Positions 21,261 through 32,042 of a stretch of DNA of 64,000 nucleotides are shown here, piece by piece. Source of the DNA: Alternaria dauci (taxonomy: Eukaryota > Ascomycota > Dothideomycetes > Pleosporales > Pleosporaceae); assembly GCF_042100115.1 (NCBI RefSeq), contig NC_091272.1, positions 2,852,001-2,916,000 of the forward strand, written 5' to 3'. The notes below the pieces were generated by a model that saw only the letters and a list, made by a program, of their open reading frames with translations, ran no database searches and was not told the origin of the DNA. Made by a program: the position numbers and the translations under genes. Positions within the stretch are counted from its first letter, which is position 1. Each line of letters opens with the position of its first letter.

Positions 21261-23731
21261 TTATGAGTCGTAGTAATCCAATCCCTGCCCGAGCACTTCG
21301 CATTGTGCTCCTTCTCTGAAATCCTCCATTCTACCTCTTCCTGTTACATCCAATACCTTCAGCATTGGCTTCGCTGCATTGACTGATTTCCATATGCCTG
21401 CAGTCTTTACCATCTCGCTTGTGTTTGTAAAACCTCGTGCCGCCAAGAATGCTTTGTCAGGCGTCGGATTACCCGTTCGCGCAAATGCTGTCCATGTATC
21501 TACAATGTACTGGCTAAACGGAATGTCGTCTTTATCCCGCAGCGGCCGCCCTTGAGAGATGGTAGTACCGAAGACGGAAAGCAGTTCACCAGAGTGGCAT
21601 TTGTAGACTACATTGCAATTAAGTCAGTAATGCGTTCTACGTCAGCAGATACCCCTAGAGCTGAATGACCTACAGGGTTCGTTGGGATCACCGAACGGAT
21701 ACGCTTCTGTGACTGGCGCCTCGCAGGCTGGAGGATTCGGACTCCAGTCCTCAATCTGATATGCCCTGTCAAACTCATAGCTATACACACTCCTGAATAC
21801 CCCGTTCTTCACAGCAGTATGCGCCGTGCTTTGGGCTAGACACCTGAACATTGCATCCGTGGCCACCCGGGACGTAAGGTTGAAGAAGAGTAGAGTGCTG
21901 TTCGCGGCTTGAGGGAACGGGAACGAGTTCGAAGAGAGAATGGCCGAAGCAGGAAAGCCTTGCGAGGATAGTACAGCAGATATGTTGGACGAAGTGGGAT
22001 ACGAGGTGAAAGGCGATCCGTCGTCACGCATAATGCCAGACATTATGGGTATATCCAATTTGGGCGCTGTCGGACCGAGAGGGAGGGATGTACTCGTCAA
22101 AAATATGCCGTCGACCACAGCGTATCTACAACATTATTAGATTGAAGCTCCGCCTCTTTCTCAACTAGAGGTACGATCATGTCTGGTCAATGATTTCCAG
22201 GTGGCAGATATTGAAAGCGAAAGATGGTACCGAACCAGGAAAGAGCTAGGATATGTTCTGAGAGAGTACAAGGGACAGGTGAGAATCCTCGGTAGAGCCT
22301 GGAGATAATCGATGGACCTGGGGTGGGCAGGTACACATTCATATCTAAGCCTAGAGGTACTCGATGAGACTGGGAGGAAGAGGAAAAATCAAAAGGCCAT
22401 TCAACAAATACGGAATATGATCTTGAGTTTCTCATTCTTGGGTATGAATGAACGACTGACCTTGCAACAGTCCCAGGTGGCTGTGAACCATTTCTAATGC
22501 CCACTAAAGCAAAAGGATCTGCTCTCTGTAGGCAGGCGACAGTGTCTTCCCCCCTCAATGACCCACAACCTACTTCAGTGATGGCTGCCGCAGTTCGGTT
22601 TGTAGCTTCTTCTATCGTTAGGTACCTGGAGAAAGTGGAGGCGTACTCTACGCCCTGTGGTGTGCTCATCATAATCGCCCCGCAGACCTTGTCTCGCGCT
22701 TGTGGTGATGCAAGCAGAGCTCTAACCGATGCTGCTCCTGCACTCTGCCCGAAAATAGTGATTCTGTCCTTGTCGCCTCCGAAATCCTCGACATGCGCGC
22801 GAAGCCAGCCAAGCGCAACGCTCTGATCATGAAGCCCGTAGTTTCCGGTTAATGAAGTGTTGCTAATTGCCAGAAAACCCAAAGTAGACAATCGATAGTT
22901 TATGGTCACCAGAACGACGTCTCCCCGAGATGCCATGGCGCTACCATCGAATGTAGTATCGCTGGCTGCCCCTCCTGTAAAGCCTCCGCCATGTATCCAT
23001 ACCATAACTGCCTTTCCCTTGCGCGTTGCATTGCCAACATTGGGAAGATGCGGAGTCCATATATTGAGTGTAAGGCAGTCTTCAGTGCACTTTGGGGCTC
23101 CTCGAATCCCACATCCAGACTGTATACATTGCGGACTGTAGTCGAGCGCGGTGATGTTGGATCCGACTGCGGGAGGAAAGTACGTCGAGTGGGCGAAACG
23201 AGCTGGGATCGAGGCGTATTTGATGCCGAGGAAGCGGAAAGACGAAGAGGATCGTTCGCGACGGCCTACAATTCTTGCGTTGTTAGTCGCTACTGCTACC
23301 TGACGATCTCGATCAGTTCCTGCATTGGAACAAAGTACTGGCAAGTAGGTTTCGCAAGGGTAGTACCCCAGTTCACCATGTGCAGTGACTGCTGTGCAGT
23401 TCGTCGTCGAATTGCTGCCGACCCAGTAGACGCTAGCATTGTAGGTGGCGTTCGCAAATTCTAAGTATCGGAGGAAACTCAAGTCCTCAAGATGACCTTG
23501 CGGATCCCACAGTGTTGTGCCTAGAGCAGCGCACTTTGAAGTCGCAGCGGAGTAGTTGAATGGTGTGCTGAGCAAGATGCTTGCTGCGCGTCGAGTTGTG
23601 AGGCTCCCATACAGGTCATTGTGTGTAATGATTGACAGATCTGATCCAATTGATTGCGGAGTATGAACGACTGCTGCGATAGAGGAGAGGAGAGTCAGTG
23701 AGATGGTGAGAAGACCAAGGAGTATGGCCAT
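21261..23731 (-). CDS. Secreted type-B carboxylesterase/lipase
   Basis: Three exons on the minus strand: 23731-22461, 22125-21674 and 21607-21261; 689 aa. The 66 bp second intron (GTAGGT...GTAG) creates EPFYKCHSGEL. The first intron is 335 bp (GTCAGT...TTGTAG) and creates VARYAVVDG. Residues 1-22 are a signal peptide. Residues about 25-150 form an N-terminal region with several Cys and N-glycosylation sites. The alpha/beta-hydrolase fold then shows EDCLTLNIWTP, the oxyanion motif WIHGGGFTGG, the nucleophile elbow FGQSAGAAS (Ser) and the region around YKCHSGEL with the His. It should hydrolyse esters outside the cell; the substrate cannot be told from sequence. The long first intron keeps the frame open for about 90 codons (see findings). 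Confidence 0.9.
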
Positions 23732-25458
23732 TGGGGAAAGTGAGGAAAGGACAGGTTCTCTCTGACCCCGCAGGACCTGTTGACGGCAGGCGATATATCC
23801 AGGAAGACGGATCTATTGCTTCCATAGTGCGCGGGTAATATATTGCCTACAGCACATGGTATCACGCCTATTCGTGGGATATATGGCGGCTTGACAGGCC
23901 ACGGTAGAATAGACGAAACGGCGGGAAACGTTGGTCGAGGATCGTCGTCGGTATGGATCAGCGCGGTGTCCTGTGTGGAAGAGTTCTACATGTTGTTGGA
24001 GTCTACAGCTGCGGTGGCATTGTAACGGGTGGACTGATGTGTGTTTGTTGACATTCAGCTGCTTGTTTGGCTTGTACCAAGCATGCGACCCACGTACACA
24101 GAAGCAAGAGCAGGTGCGGAGCCGGGGGGCACAAGGCGGCAGGAAGGCGGGTTTCCATGGGCGCAAAACATGGGCTCGGTGTCGAGGGATATAGGCAGTA
24201 CATGGAGCTCGCGATGAGGCCACGGTGCTAACGGGTACCCACTTGGCTGCATGGTGGATGACGTTTGGGTGGCGAAGTTGAATCCAATGTTTCATCAGCG
24301 TTCTGGGCGGGGCAGCAGCTTATCGTTGTTTATTCGCCCCGGCGCGCCTGCCCCGACGAGTCGCTCACCACAACGCACGATAAGAAACGACGGGTTTCCG
24401 CCAGAGGAGTGTGCAGGAATGGGGGGAGACATGGAGAGGGCGAGGCGGAGAGACGGAGAGACGGAGAGAAAGACAGCAACGGCTTTGGGCGTACCTTTCA
24501 TCGCGGCCTTGGGACAACGCTCGGCCCCCCGAACTTGATCTGCGCGCGACTGCATTCTGACCAGCGCTATCCCCATCGGGCCTGGCTCGGGTGCATTCTC
24601 ATTATCCTGTCCTCTCGATGCCGTCGATGCTGAAGCTCACACCACTCCCTGTTCAGACGCGATGAACGCCGGCTCATGGCTTTCGCTCGCAGGTCCCCAG
24701 CCACGGCATGCCCGTCTGGGCTGCGCCTTGGAAGCCGGCGCCAGCTGCCAGCACGGCGACACGCGCCCCGAATTTGATCTCGTACTTGCTGTAACCCCTC
24801 GTTGACTAATTGCCTCTAGCGTTCACTCCTGTCCATGTCCTTGGTGGGTGCACGGGCCCTGTGCGCTAAGCCCGTCTCGCTCGCGAGAGTTGGGGCCCTT
24901 CATTCTCAGGACATTCGCACGCTCCATTCTCCACTGCCATTCTGACTCCCATACCGCCTGACGCCGCCCTTGCCAGCCCGTCGCCAGCTGTAGCACTGAC
25001 CTCGCCGTCGCCTCGACTGTCGACGCCGACGCCGACGCCTTTGATTGCGCGCGCCGCTTCCTTTGTCACAGCAGCCTGCAGCCGTCTCCTCCCTCCGAAG
25101 CCGCCTCGAGCCTCCACCCTCACCACCCGGCCTCACCCACCAGGCGCATTGCATGCAGTCGAACACACGCGGTCCCACTGCCGTCTCTTCATGATAGGCT
25201 TTCCGTCACGCTCCCACAGTGACGTTTCGAGCCCCCTGTCGCCCTCCAGCTCCTGGTCCGCACACGCTGCAACCGGCCACGCAACCCGCCTCCCCTTAGC
25301 CACGACCTCTCATCGCTAGACGAATCGTCACAACGTCTGCCTGCTCGTTGACGGCGCTCTTTTGATCCGTCTCGAGTCGCCGTCGCTCGCCCTGCTCTTC
25401 CTGGTCGCGCGTTGGGCGTCATGCGATCCCTAGAATACAGAGCTTGAGCACCCACTAC
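23732..25458. promoter_or_regulatory. Divergent intergenic region between carboxylesterase and set3-like gene
   Basis: This 1.7 kb region contains no supported gene. Purine-rich GGAGAGAC-type short repeats occur at about 24435-24475. The last 500 bp before 25459 are C-rich, fitting a long leader for the set3-like gene. Confidence 0.4.
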
Positions 25459-28400
25459 ATGACACCACACAAAAGCGAGCCTCACTGCCAGATTATGACA
25501 GACGTCTCGTCGATTCAGGCGTATGCTGATCATCAGCCGGCTCCTCTCGCCCTCTGCGCTGGCCCTCCACCACCCACCTTCGCGACCGCCTCGCCTCCAC
25601 TAGAAGCCACCATTGAGGAAGAAGAGTCATCCACGATCAAGTGCATCTGTGGATACTCGGACGACGATGGCAACACGGTATTGTGCGAAAAGTGCGACAC
25701 GTGGCAGCACATCGTGTGTTATTACGAGTCTGCCCAACACGTTCCTGATGTACACGAGTGCGCAGACTGTCTCCCGCGAGCCATCGACTCAAAAAGCGCT
25801 TCTGAGAAGCAACGCCTCCGAAGGGAAGTACATAGCATCGGCGAGCGCAAGGGCAGACCGAAAGCATCAGCGAAGAACCCAAAGAAGCGGACCAAGGATA
25901 CCCATGGCCCCGTACAATCTAATGGCTGGCCAATGCAAACTAACGGGGACCTACAATACACCCCTGATCGGAAGAGTGGCAGCCCGCGAGATCAGCCACC
26001 GCCCAACAAGCGTCCCAAGACGAGCCATCGTCCCTCTGGATCCGTGGGCGTCGTTAGCCAAGCTCCAGCTCTCGTGCCAACATCACGAAAACGAGGCGGC
26101 TCCGTTATGCTCAATGGCCACAGCCCTGTCAAGTCACCCACAAACCCAGAAGCTCCCATCGAGGACTACTCGTCCGAGTTCATGCATCTCTATCGGCAAC
26201 CCGAACCGCCCTCAGCTGACTCCAACTCGTACACCCGTATCGATGTCGCAAATGACATCGCTACGTGGCTCCAGGATCCGGAAGCCCTAGCCGAAGCAAG
26301 TGGAGGGAAGAAACCACAAGACATTTTCTCACGCATTGATATCACTATCCAGGAACTCGAAACGTCAACTGCGCCAGAGATCGTGAAACAGATAGACGTC
26401 GACTCGGGTATACTAGCGCATGGTCTGCACCCGCAGTGGCACTTCATTACCGCGGAGACCCCAGTACCAGACGGTGGCTACGTTGGAGAGCTCAAAGGTC
26501 TCATCGGACGAAAGGCAGACTACTACTCCGATGCATCCAACAGATGGGACTTGCTCCGACACCCCGAACCCTTCGTCTTCTTTCCTCCCCACCTGCCAAT
26601 ATACATTGACACCCGTCGAGAAGGCAACATTCTCCGCTACTCTCGAAGAAGTTGCAATCCTAACATGTCTATGAAGATCTTGATCGACTCCAGTAACGAC
26701 TACCACTTCTGCTTCTTAGCGACGCGCGAGATCAGTCCCGGCGAAGAACTTACTGTTGGCTGGGATATCGATTCCGAGGTACAAAAGCAGCTTGCCAGAG
26801 TTGTTACCAACGGCGCCAAAGAAGGGTTCAGAAGAATACAGCCTTGGGTTTCGTGCGTCTTAGCTAACTTCGGAGGCTGCGCTTGCGATACATCCAACGG
26901 CAACGAGTGCCTTCTAGAGCGCGCTCGTCGCAACACGACCACGGAGCCCCCTACATCGAAGACCAAAGGCAAGAAGGTCAAGAAGTCTCAGATCTCTCCC
27001 ATGAGTACGGGCCACGCAACCAACAGCCGTGCTGGTAGCGAAACCGCCAACCGTGATACTATTGACGAAGATCAAATGGACGCCCGCTCTACGTCTGGCT
27101 CACACAAGTCGAGCAGTCGCGACATTACACCAGCAACCCACTTCTCGTCCTTGGAAGGCGATAAACTCTCCGAGCGCGAAAAGAGGAAGATCCAGCATCA
27201 AGAACTCTTGTTCCAGAAGCTTGACCACGATGAGCACAAGGGCAAGAGGAAACGAACCAGTGCTGGATCGAATCTGAACACTCCCAGCGCCTCTTCCTCG
27301 GTAAGACGTATGTCCTTTTGTTCCCTTTCTCTTGCTAATATAGATACTCAGAGACGACTGGGACACCCCGAACCTTCGCCCTCGGCCCGCCATCGCGAAC
27401 ACAGTCACGGTGTAGCGCGCAAAACATCAGGCAGCTCTATAAAGACCAACGGCCGTCCTGCGCCCCGTCCAAAGCCCGTATACGTCGACTCGTCCACACA
27501 GACAGTTGAAGATAATGATGCAAAGCCACAAGTATGCATCAGGCCACGTCAAATGAAACCCCCAATTTCTTTCAAGCGCAAGCTTCTGCAGCAGGCGCAA
27601 GAGGACAAGCTACAACGCGAGCGAATGCGGTCCACGTCGGTCAAGATGGAGGCCAAATCGCCAGCTTTGAAGGATGTGTCGTCAAACAAGGCGTCGCCAC
27701 TGCCGCCATCTCCACCTCTCGAGGAGCCCTCTGCGATGGACATCTCTATAGAGTCTGCACCCGATACAAGACACAAAGAGCTCACACCTGCAAAGGAGTT
27801 TTCGCCCCAGCCTCCAGTAGACGTAGAGATGACCGACCCTGAGGATACAACCGTCAAACGTTCCGAACCAAAACAAGAAGAGCCAGCTGAGGTATCTGCT
27901 CCAGAACCTCCCAAGGAAGCTCCAAAGGATTCTCCCCAACCGTCAATACAACCCCTCGATCCTCCATGGTCAGCTTCAACGCCAACTGAACCATCTCCAA
28001 AGTCTACCACTGGTCTGACACCAAAGCCTGCGGATCTTCATGTTGAGATGCCTGCGAAGTCCGATTTGGTCAACGCCAGCAACAACCGTGCTGTTACCCC
28101 CGGGTCGACTTCTTCTGTTTTCAACGAGAGCACAGTCGTGCAATCACCAGGCGCCTCCATTATTGCATCGCCCTTCTCGCCTGCGGTAAACAACGCCGTC
28201 AAGCCTACGCCAGCGCGCAAGAAGCTTAGTCTAAGTGACTACACCAACCGCAACAGAAAAACCAAGCTGGCGCAAACACAGTCGACAGGTTCGAACGCTA
28301 CGCCACCCCTGAATTCGCAATCAACGAGCTCGCCAACGTTATCGACGGCTAGCCTGCCGAATACGAATTCACCTCCTCCCAAGGCCGTCGAAGCGATTCT

Positions 28401-28488
28401 CCCGCCCGTTGCAGAGGAAGCGAAGCCGTCTGAAGTATCCGTCGCGCCTGCTATGGCGACTACTGCTACTCCGACATCAGCGACATGA
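25459..28488 (+). CDS. set3: PHD and SET domain protein, Set3-like
   Basis: About 992 aa after removing a 51 bp intron, 27301-27351 (GTAAGA...GCTAAT...CTCAG), which is in frame and easily missed. The start could be 25459 or the in-frame ATG at 25495 (MTDVSSIQA), which resembles fungal Set3 N-termini. A PHD finger lies at about 55-105 (IKCICGYSDDDGNTVLCEKC...WQHIVCYY...HECADC). A SET domain lies at about 325-440, with GYVGELKGLIG, RRSCNPNMSMKIL and GEELTVGWD. Canonical SET enzymes have NHSCxPN and end ELxxDY; here the Asn-His is RR and the Tyr is Trp, as in Set3/MLL5 proteins thought to lack methyltransferase activity. The C-terminal half is disordered, rich in Pro, Ser and Lys. Set3 is the scaffold of a histone deacetylase complex that binds H3K4me through its PHD finger. 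Confidence 0.9.
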   Translation: MTPHKSEPHCQIMTDVSSIQAYADHQPAPLALCAGPPPPTFATASPPLEATIEEEESSTIKCICGYSDDDGNTVLCEKCDTWQHIVCYYESAQHVPDVHECADCLPRAIDSKSASEKQRLRREVHSIGERKGRPKASAKNPKKRTKDTHGPVQSNGWPMQTNGDLQYTPDRKSGSPRDQPPPNKRPKTSHRPSGSVGVVSQAPALVPTSRKRGGSVMLNGHSPVKSPTNPEAPIEDYSSEFMHLYRQPEPPSADSNSYTRIDVANDIATWLQDPEALAEASGGKKPQDIFSRIDITIQELETSTAPEIVKQIDVDSGILAHGLHPQWHFITAETPVPDGGYVGELKGLIGRKADYYSDASNRWDLLRHPEPFVFFPPHLPIYIDTRREGNILRYSRRSCNPNMSMKILIDSSNDYHFCFLATREISPGEELTVGWDIDSEVQKQLARVVTNGAKEGFRRIQPWVSCVLANFGGCACDTSNGNECLLERARRNTTTEPPTSKTKGKKVKKSQISPMSTGHATNSRAGSETANRDTIDEDQMDARSTSGSHKSSSRDITPATHFSSLEGDKLSEREKRKIQHQELLFQKLDHDEHKGKRKRTSAGSNLNTPSASSSVRRMSFCSLSLANIDTQRRLGHPEPSPSARHREHSHGVARKTSGSSIKTNGRPAPRPKPVYVDSSTQTVEDNDAKPQVCIRPRQMKPPISFKRKLLQQAQEDKLQRERMRSTSVKMEAKSPALKDVSSNKASPLPPSPPLEEPSAMDISIESAPDTRHKELTPAKEFSPQPPVDVEMTDPEDTTVKRSEPKQEEPAEVSAPEPPKEAPKDSPQPSIQPLDPPWSASTPTEPSPKSTTGLTPKPADLHVEMPAKSDLVNASNNRAVTPGSTSSVFNESTVVQSPGASIIASPFSPAVNNAVKPTPARKKLSLSDYTNRNRKTKLAQTQSTGSNATPPLNSQSTSSPTLSTASLPNTNSPPPKAVEAILPPVAEEAKPSEVSVAPAMATTATPTSAT

Positions 28489-29302
28489 TTCACGATACCC
28501 AGCTCCTGTTCAGAATCAGTTCGCGGGCCGCAGGGCGACCCGCGGTTCTTTCTTTCTATCTTTGGAGTGTAACAACATGTAATGATTACAAGTCGAACGA
28601 TCCTTTGTTTTATCATTTTTTTTCTTTCCTTCTGTTCTTATCATTTTCTTCCAACGACTTGAAGTGTTCGGTCGGGTTACTTCATATCTGTTTGACGGAG
28701 ATTTTCCAAAAAGTGGGATATTTCCAATGGGCTCTCTGTTACACGCAAGTTAACTTCCTGGTCTACGTACGGATGGAGCTGGTGTGGCGTTGATTGGCCC
28801 CCCGCGCTGGGCGTCTTAGGGATGAAAAGAGATGGAAGTTGAGAAGACGGGCAGCCCTGTTCTTCTCTTCTGTGTGGTTTGAAGACGAGTCTTGACGCCG
28901 GGTCCTCTATTGCTGAGCGTCTGTGTTTAGCCGGGATGAAATGAAAACAAGAATTCACATAAGAATGCTATCATTAGTCATCACTGTTTCCTGTATGTTG
29001 CATCAACACGTGTATTGTGCCAGTCGAATGTGGCGCCCGTTGACTGGGCAGCGTACCGAGGGCTTCGGAGCTAGAAGATATAGCATGACAAAGTCTCCAA
29101 TGCTACATTTCTCTAGTTTATATACATCCATTCGACTCGATGCATCTCCATCATACTCGACTAGCCCTCAAACGAAGCGTGCTTCCACGTCACAAAAGAA
29201 AATATGCACCAAGAGCAGTACCAATCCCAAAACAAGAACATGGAATAAAGAATTCAATACAGGAAAAAAGCCATATAACCCGCCTGCAAACACAAGCACT
29301 CC
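28489..29302. other. Convergent 3' region
   Basis: The region is 814 bp between two convergent genes, with a T-rich run at about 28606-28660 that probably belongs to the set3 3' end. No gene seen. Confidence 0.4.
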
Positions 29303-31055
29303 TCAGCCGGCCGTCTTCTCGCCAACTTCCTCCCACTTGGCTCCTATCCTCCTCGCAGGTGCATGTTCCCCTCTCACAGCCTTGCCATCTATTTCCGTAG
29401 GTCCATTTCGGCCCCCGTTGATGTGTTTGGAACCAGGTTTATACACGATTTCATAGTAATTTGGTATCGCTTCTTCTGCCTCTCTGGTAGTAGTGGTAGT
29501 AGCAGCAGTGGTGGTGGTGGTGGTGGTGGCGGCGGCGGCAAGCGCGTGTGGTGTTGATGCTACACTGTGCGGGTGAGCAGGGGCTGGCGATATATTGTCA
29601 GGACCATCGGCGTTGGCGTTGTTGCCGACGCGAGACGGACCGGTGTGATTGTTTTGAAGAGATGCGATGCAATCTCCTGTGGGCGAGAGTTCAAATGTAC
29701 CACCTAGGGAGCGTTGAGAGGATGCGTGGTGGATATGAAGCGGGGATTGTCGTTGAATAGGAGGAATTGTATAACCGGGATGACCGGCAGGGTTGTTCAC
29801 ATCGTATTTGTACGCATATTGCTGTTGCTGTGGTTCCTGTTGCGAAGATGTTGGCGGTGGTGGTGAAGGAGGAGGGGGAGGTAGAAGAGGAGGTGTTTGA
29901 CCTGGGGGTGCTTGAACAGGAGGCATGGGCGAGTGAACATACGGTGGAACTGGCGTATTATAACTCGGTGCGTTATTGTACTGGTTGTAACCGTACTGTT
30001 GATACGCAGAATCTACGATAGGCGGCGAGAAAAGGGGCATTCGTAGATATTGATGATAGATATCCCCTACTTCGTTGCCATGTATGGCAGTAGGATGAGT
30101 GTAGCCGGTTTCTGAGATTGCTGGTGGACTCGTGTTGTTTGGGCCTTGGTGGCGTTCCGTTCCTTTGTTTCGATCCACTTCGTCCTTTGGGCTCTTTGTA
30201 CGGCCCCAGAAGAAGAAAAGTAAGGTTGCGGCGATGATGACAGAGGAGCAAGCTATGGCAATTCCTGCAATGGCACCCGTTGAAAGGCCTTGCTTATCGT
30301 TGCTGGTATCATCACCGAGCTTAGGCTTCACCGAGCTGATGGGCGTATTACTCGACTCTGGAGCCTCTGGTGGGAATGGTTCGCCGGGGTTTAGCATGTA
30401 GCTGCTATCAAGTGCTAGTTGATGTTGCCGATCGATACTGGTTGTTGTGTTCGGATTGATGACCCCCACCATGCCGTAGTTTATACAAGAACCTACAGCT
30501 GAGCAATAAAAGAATATGGGGTCGGTGGTTTCGATCTCGATGCTGTAGGTTGGTGGGGAAGTAGGGACAGAGTCGACTGCCTTAAATCCGCTGAAGAAAC
30601 CCGTCTTGTCTTGCCCGCTCATCTCGTAGGGGATACATGGATATCCATATTCCGCGCGCACAACGCTATGGTTCAAAGGGTAAAAAGCAAACTCTATTGT
30701 CTTTACAAACGTTAGCATATTTCAATGTCTTCATTGGGTTGCTGGCACGAAACGACAATTACAAGAGTCTTTTCCCGGTCGCCTGCAGAGGATTACTTAC
30801 ATCGCCAATGTTGGCATTCGTTGATTCAGGTCTGAACTTGTGGTCTGCTAGGCCGACTGAAATGGTGTGTGTCTGTACAGCTACAGAGCTTGTCGAGCTT
30901 GAGTTATCTGCTGGGGTCAACGATGCAGTAGGGCTACTACTGCTGAAGCCGATATCATCATGTGCAAAGCATGTGGACGGGGAAATAGCAAACGGTAAAG
31001 AGATAGCCAAAGATACAGAAGCCCAGAAGGGTTTCCGACGTGTTGCGGAGACCAT
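29303..31055 (-). CDS. Cupredoxin-domain cell-surface protein with one transmembrane segment
   Basis: Two exons, 31055-30801 and 30700-29303, over a 100 bp intron (GTAAGT, perfect branch GCTAAC, acceptor AAG); 550 aa. Splicing joins NIGD to TIEFAFYPLNHSVVRAEYG, giving the fungal extracellular cupredoxin signature. Residues 1-33 look like a signal peptide. The cupredoxin-like domain (about 55-160) contains HTISVGL, NHSVVRAEYGYPCIPYE and PIFFYCSAVGSCINYGMVGVI. The usual blue-copper His-Cys-His-Met set is only partly visible, so copper binding is uncertain. After a Ser/Pro stalk comes one membrane span (AIAGIAIACSSVIIAATLLF) and a long cytosolic tail with poly-Pro, Gln-rich, and Thr/Ala repeat tracts. 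It may be a wall or surface sensor; the ligand is unknown. Confidence 0.85.
29488..29538 (-). repeat. Trinucleotide tract coding Thr/Ala runs in the cupredoxin protein
   Basis: On the plus strand this is (GTA/GTG/GCA)n passing into (GGT)n and (GGC)n. On the coding strand it gives consecutive Ala and Thr codons in the cytosolic tail. Length is probably variable between strains. Confidence 0.7.
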
Positions 31056-32042
31056 ACCAAAAGTATTGGCTTTCGAGAAGATTACAGTGGTTTCTGGATA
31101 TTGAGACAAGGTTAAGGAAATACGAAAGGAAGAGACCACCTCGAAGCCTACTAAGAGAAGGAGATCAGAACGGAGTGCAATAATCGGACGCGCGACATGT
31201 CAGCGTAACATTGTGGTGGCGATGCAAACAAGGGCTCGGAAGCAGATCAAACGACCGGATGTGTAAGAGGAATGGCACAGAATGGAACACATACCTAGTA
31301 CTTATGATCATGCGTCCCCATATTTATGGCGTAGATGTTGAGTTTCTATTTGCCAGATAGTGTTGTAGCGTCAGCCTCCAGAGCTGCGAGACAAAGAGAA
31401 CACGCTTAAGGGATTCGTAGCCCCATGTGGTTGCTGCAAGGATAAGAAAAAAGAAGAACAAAGCCCGTCAGTCTTGTGCGCTCGCTAGTGGCAGATCTTG
31501 GAATGTGGTCATCTAAAATCTTCCTTGAAACTCAAAGTAGTCGCGACCATTATCGTATCCTTTAGGTATCCGAAGGCCTAAATTGCTCCTACACTTGGCC
31601 ACATGTCAGCGAAACGACTCCCAATTATGGTTGTTTGCCCATTTTCCCAGTAGGCAATGGTTCACTGGGATCGATACGAGTCCATGATTTGGTGCTCGTA
31701 TAACTGCATGGCAACGATTACAAACAGGCAAACGGCGACGAAAAGTCGAAAGTATTTAGTTTTTGAGTGACTGCTATGCACAGTTGGATTAGAAGGAGAG
31801 GAGTGGTCCAACAAAGCGTACCATATGGTGATAACATAGTCGCATATGGCCCTAGTATATTCCGCGCTATCGCTCACATAAAATCATAAGCTGTGTACAA
31901 CATCCATCATCAAAGTCGTGTGGCATAAAGGCCTGGTAGTACTTCTCGGTCGATGAGAAGACTGCCCTCGTCAGTGCCGCTGGTGACACTGCGTCGCATG
32001 TCGAATTTGGGTCTGCTAGATGCAAAGTGCGGAGCTGGTCCC
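31056..32042. other. Gene-free region upstream of the cupredoxin gene
   Basis: The region is 987 bp between two minus-strand genes. A 71-codon frame at 31662-31877 with one hydrophobic stretch has no ATG start and is not called. The cupredoxin promoter should lie in the first few hundred bases. Confidence 0.4.

Noticed and set aside
27308..27351. 44 bp intron with donor GTATGT in the set3-like gene
   Set aside because: It shifts the frame; the 51 bp intron starting at GTAAGA (27301) keeps it.
31662..31877. 71-codon minus frame with a hydrophobic stretch
   Set aside because: Its first codon is GTG and it has no splice partner or domain.
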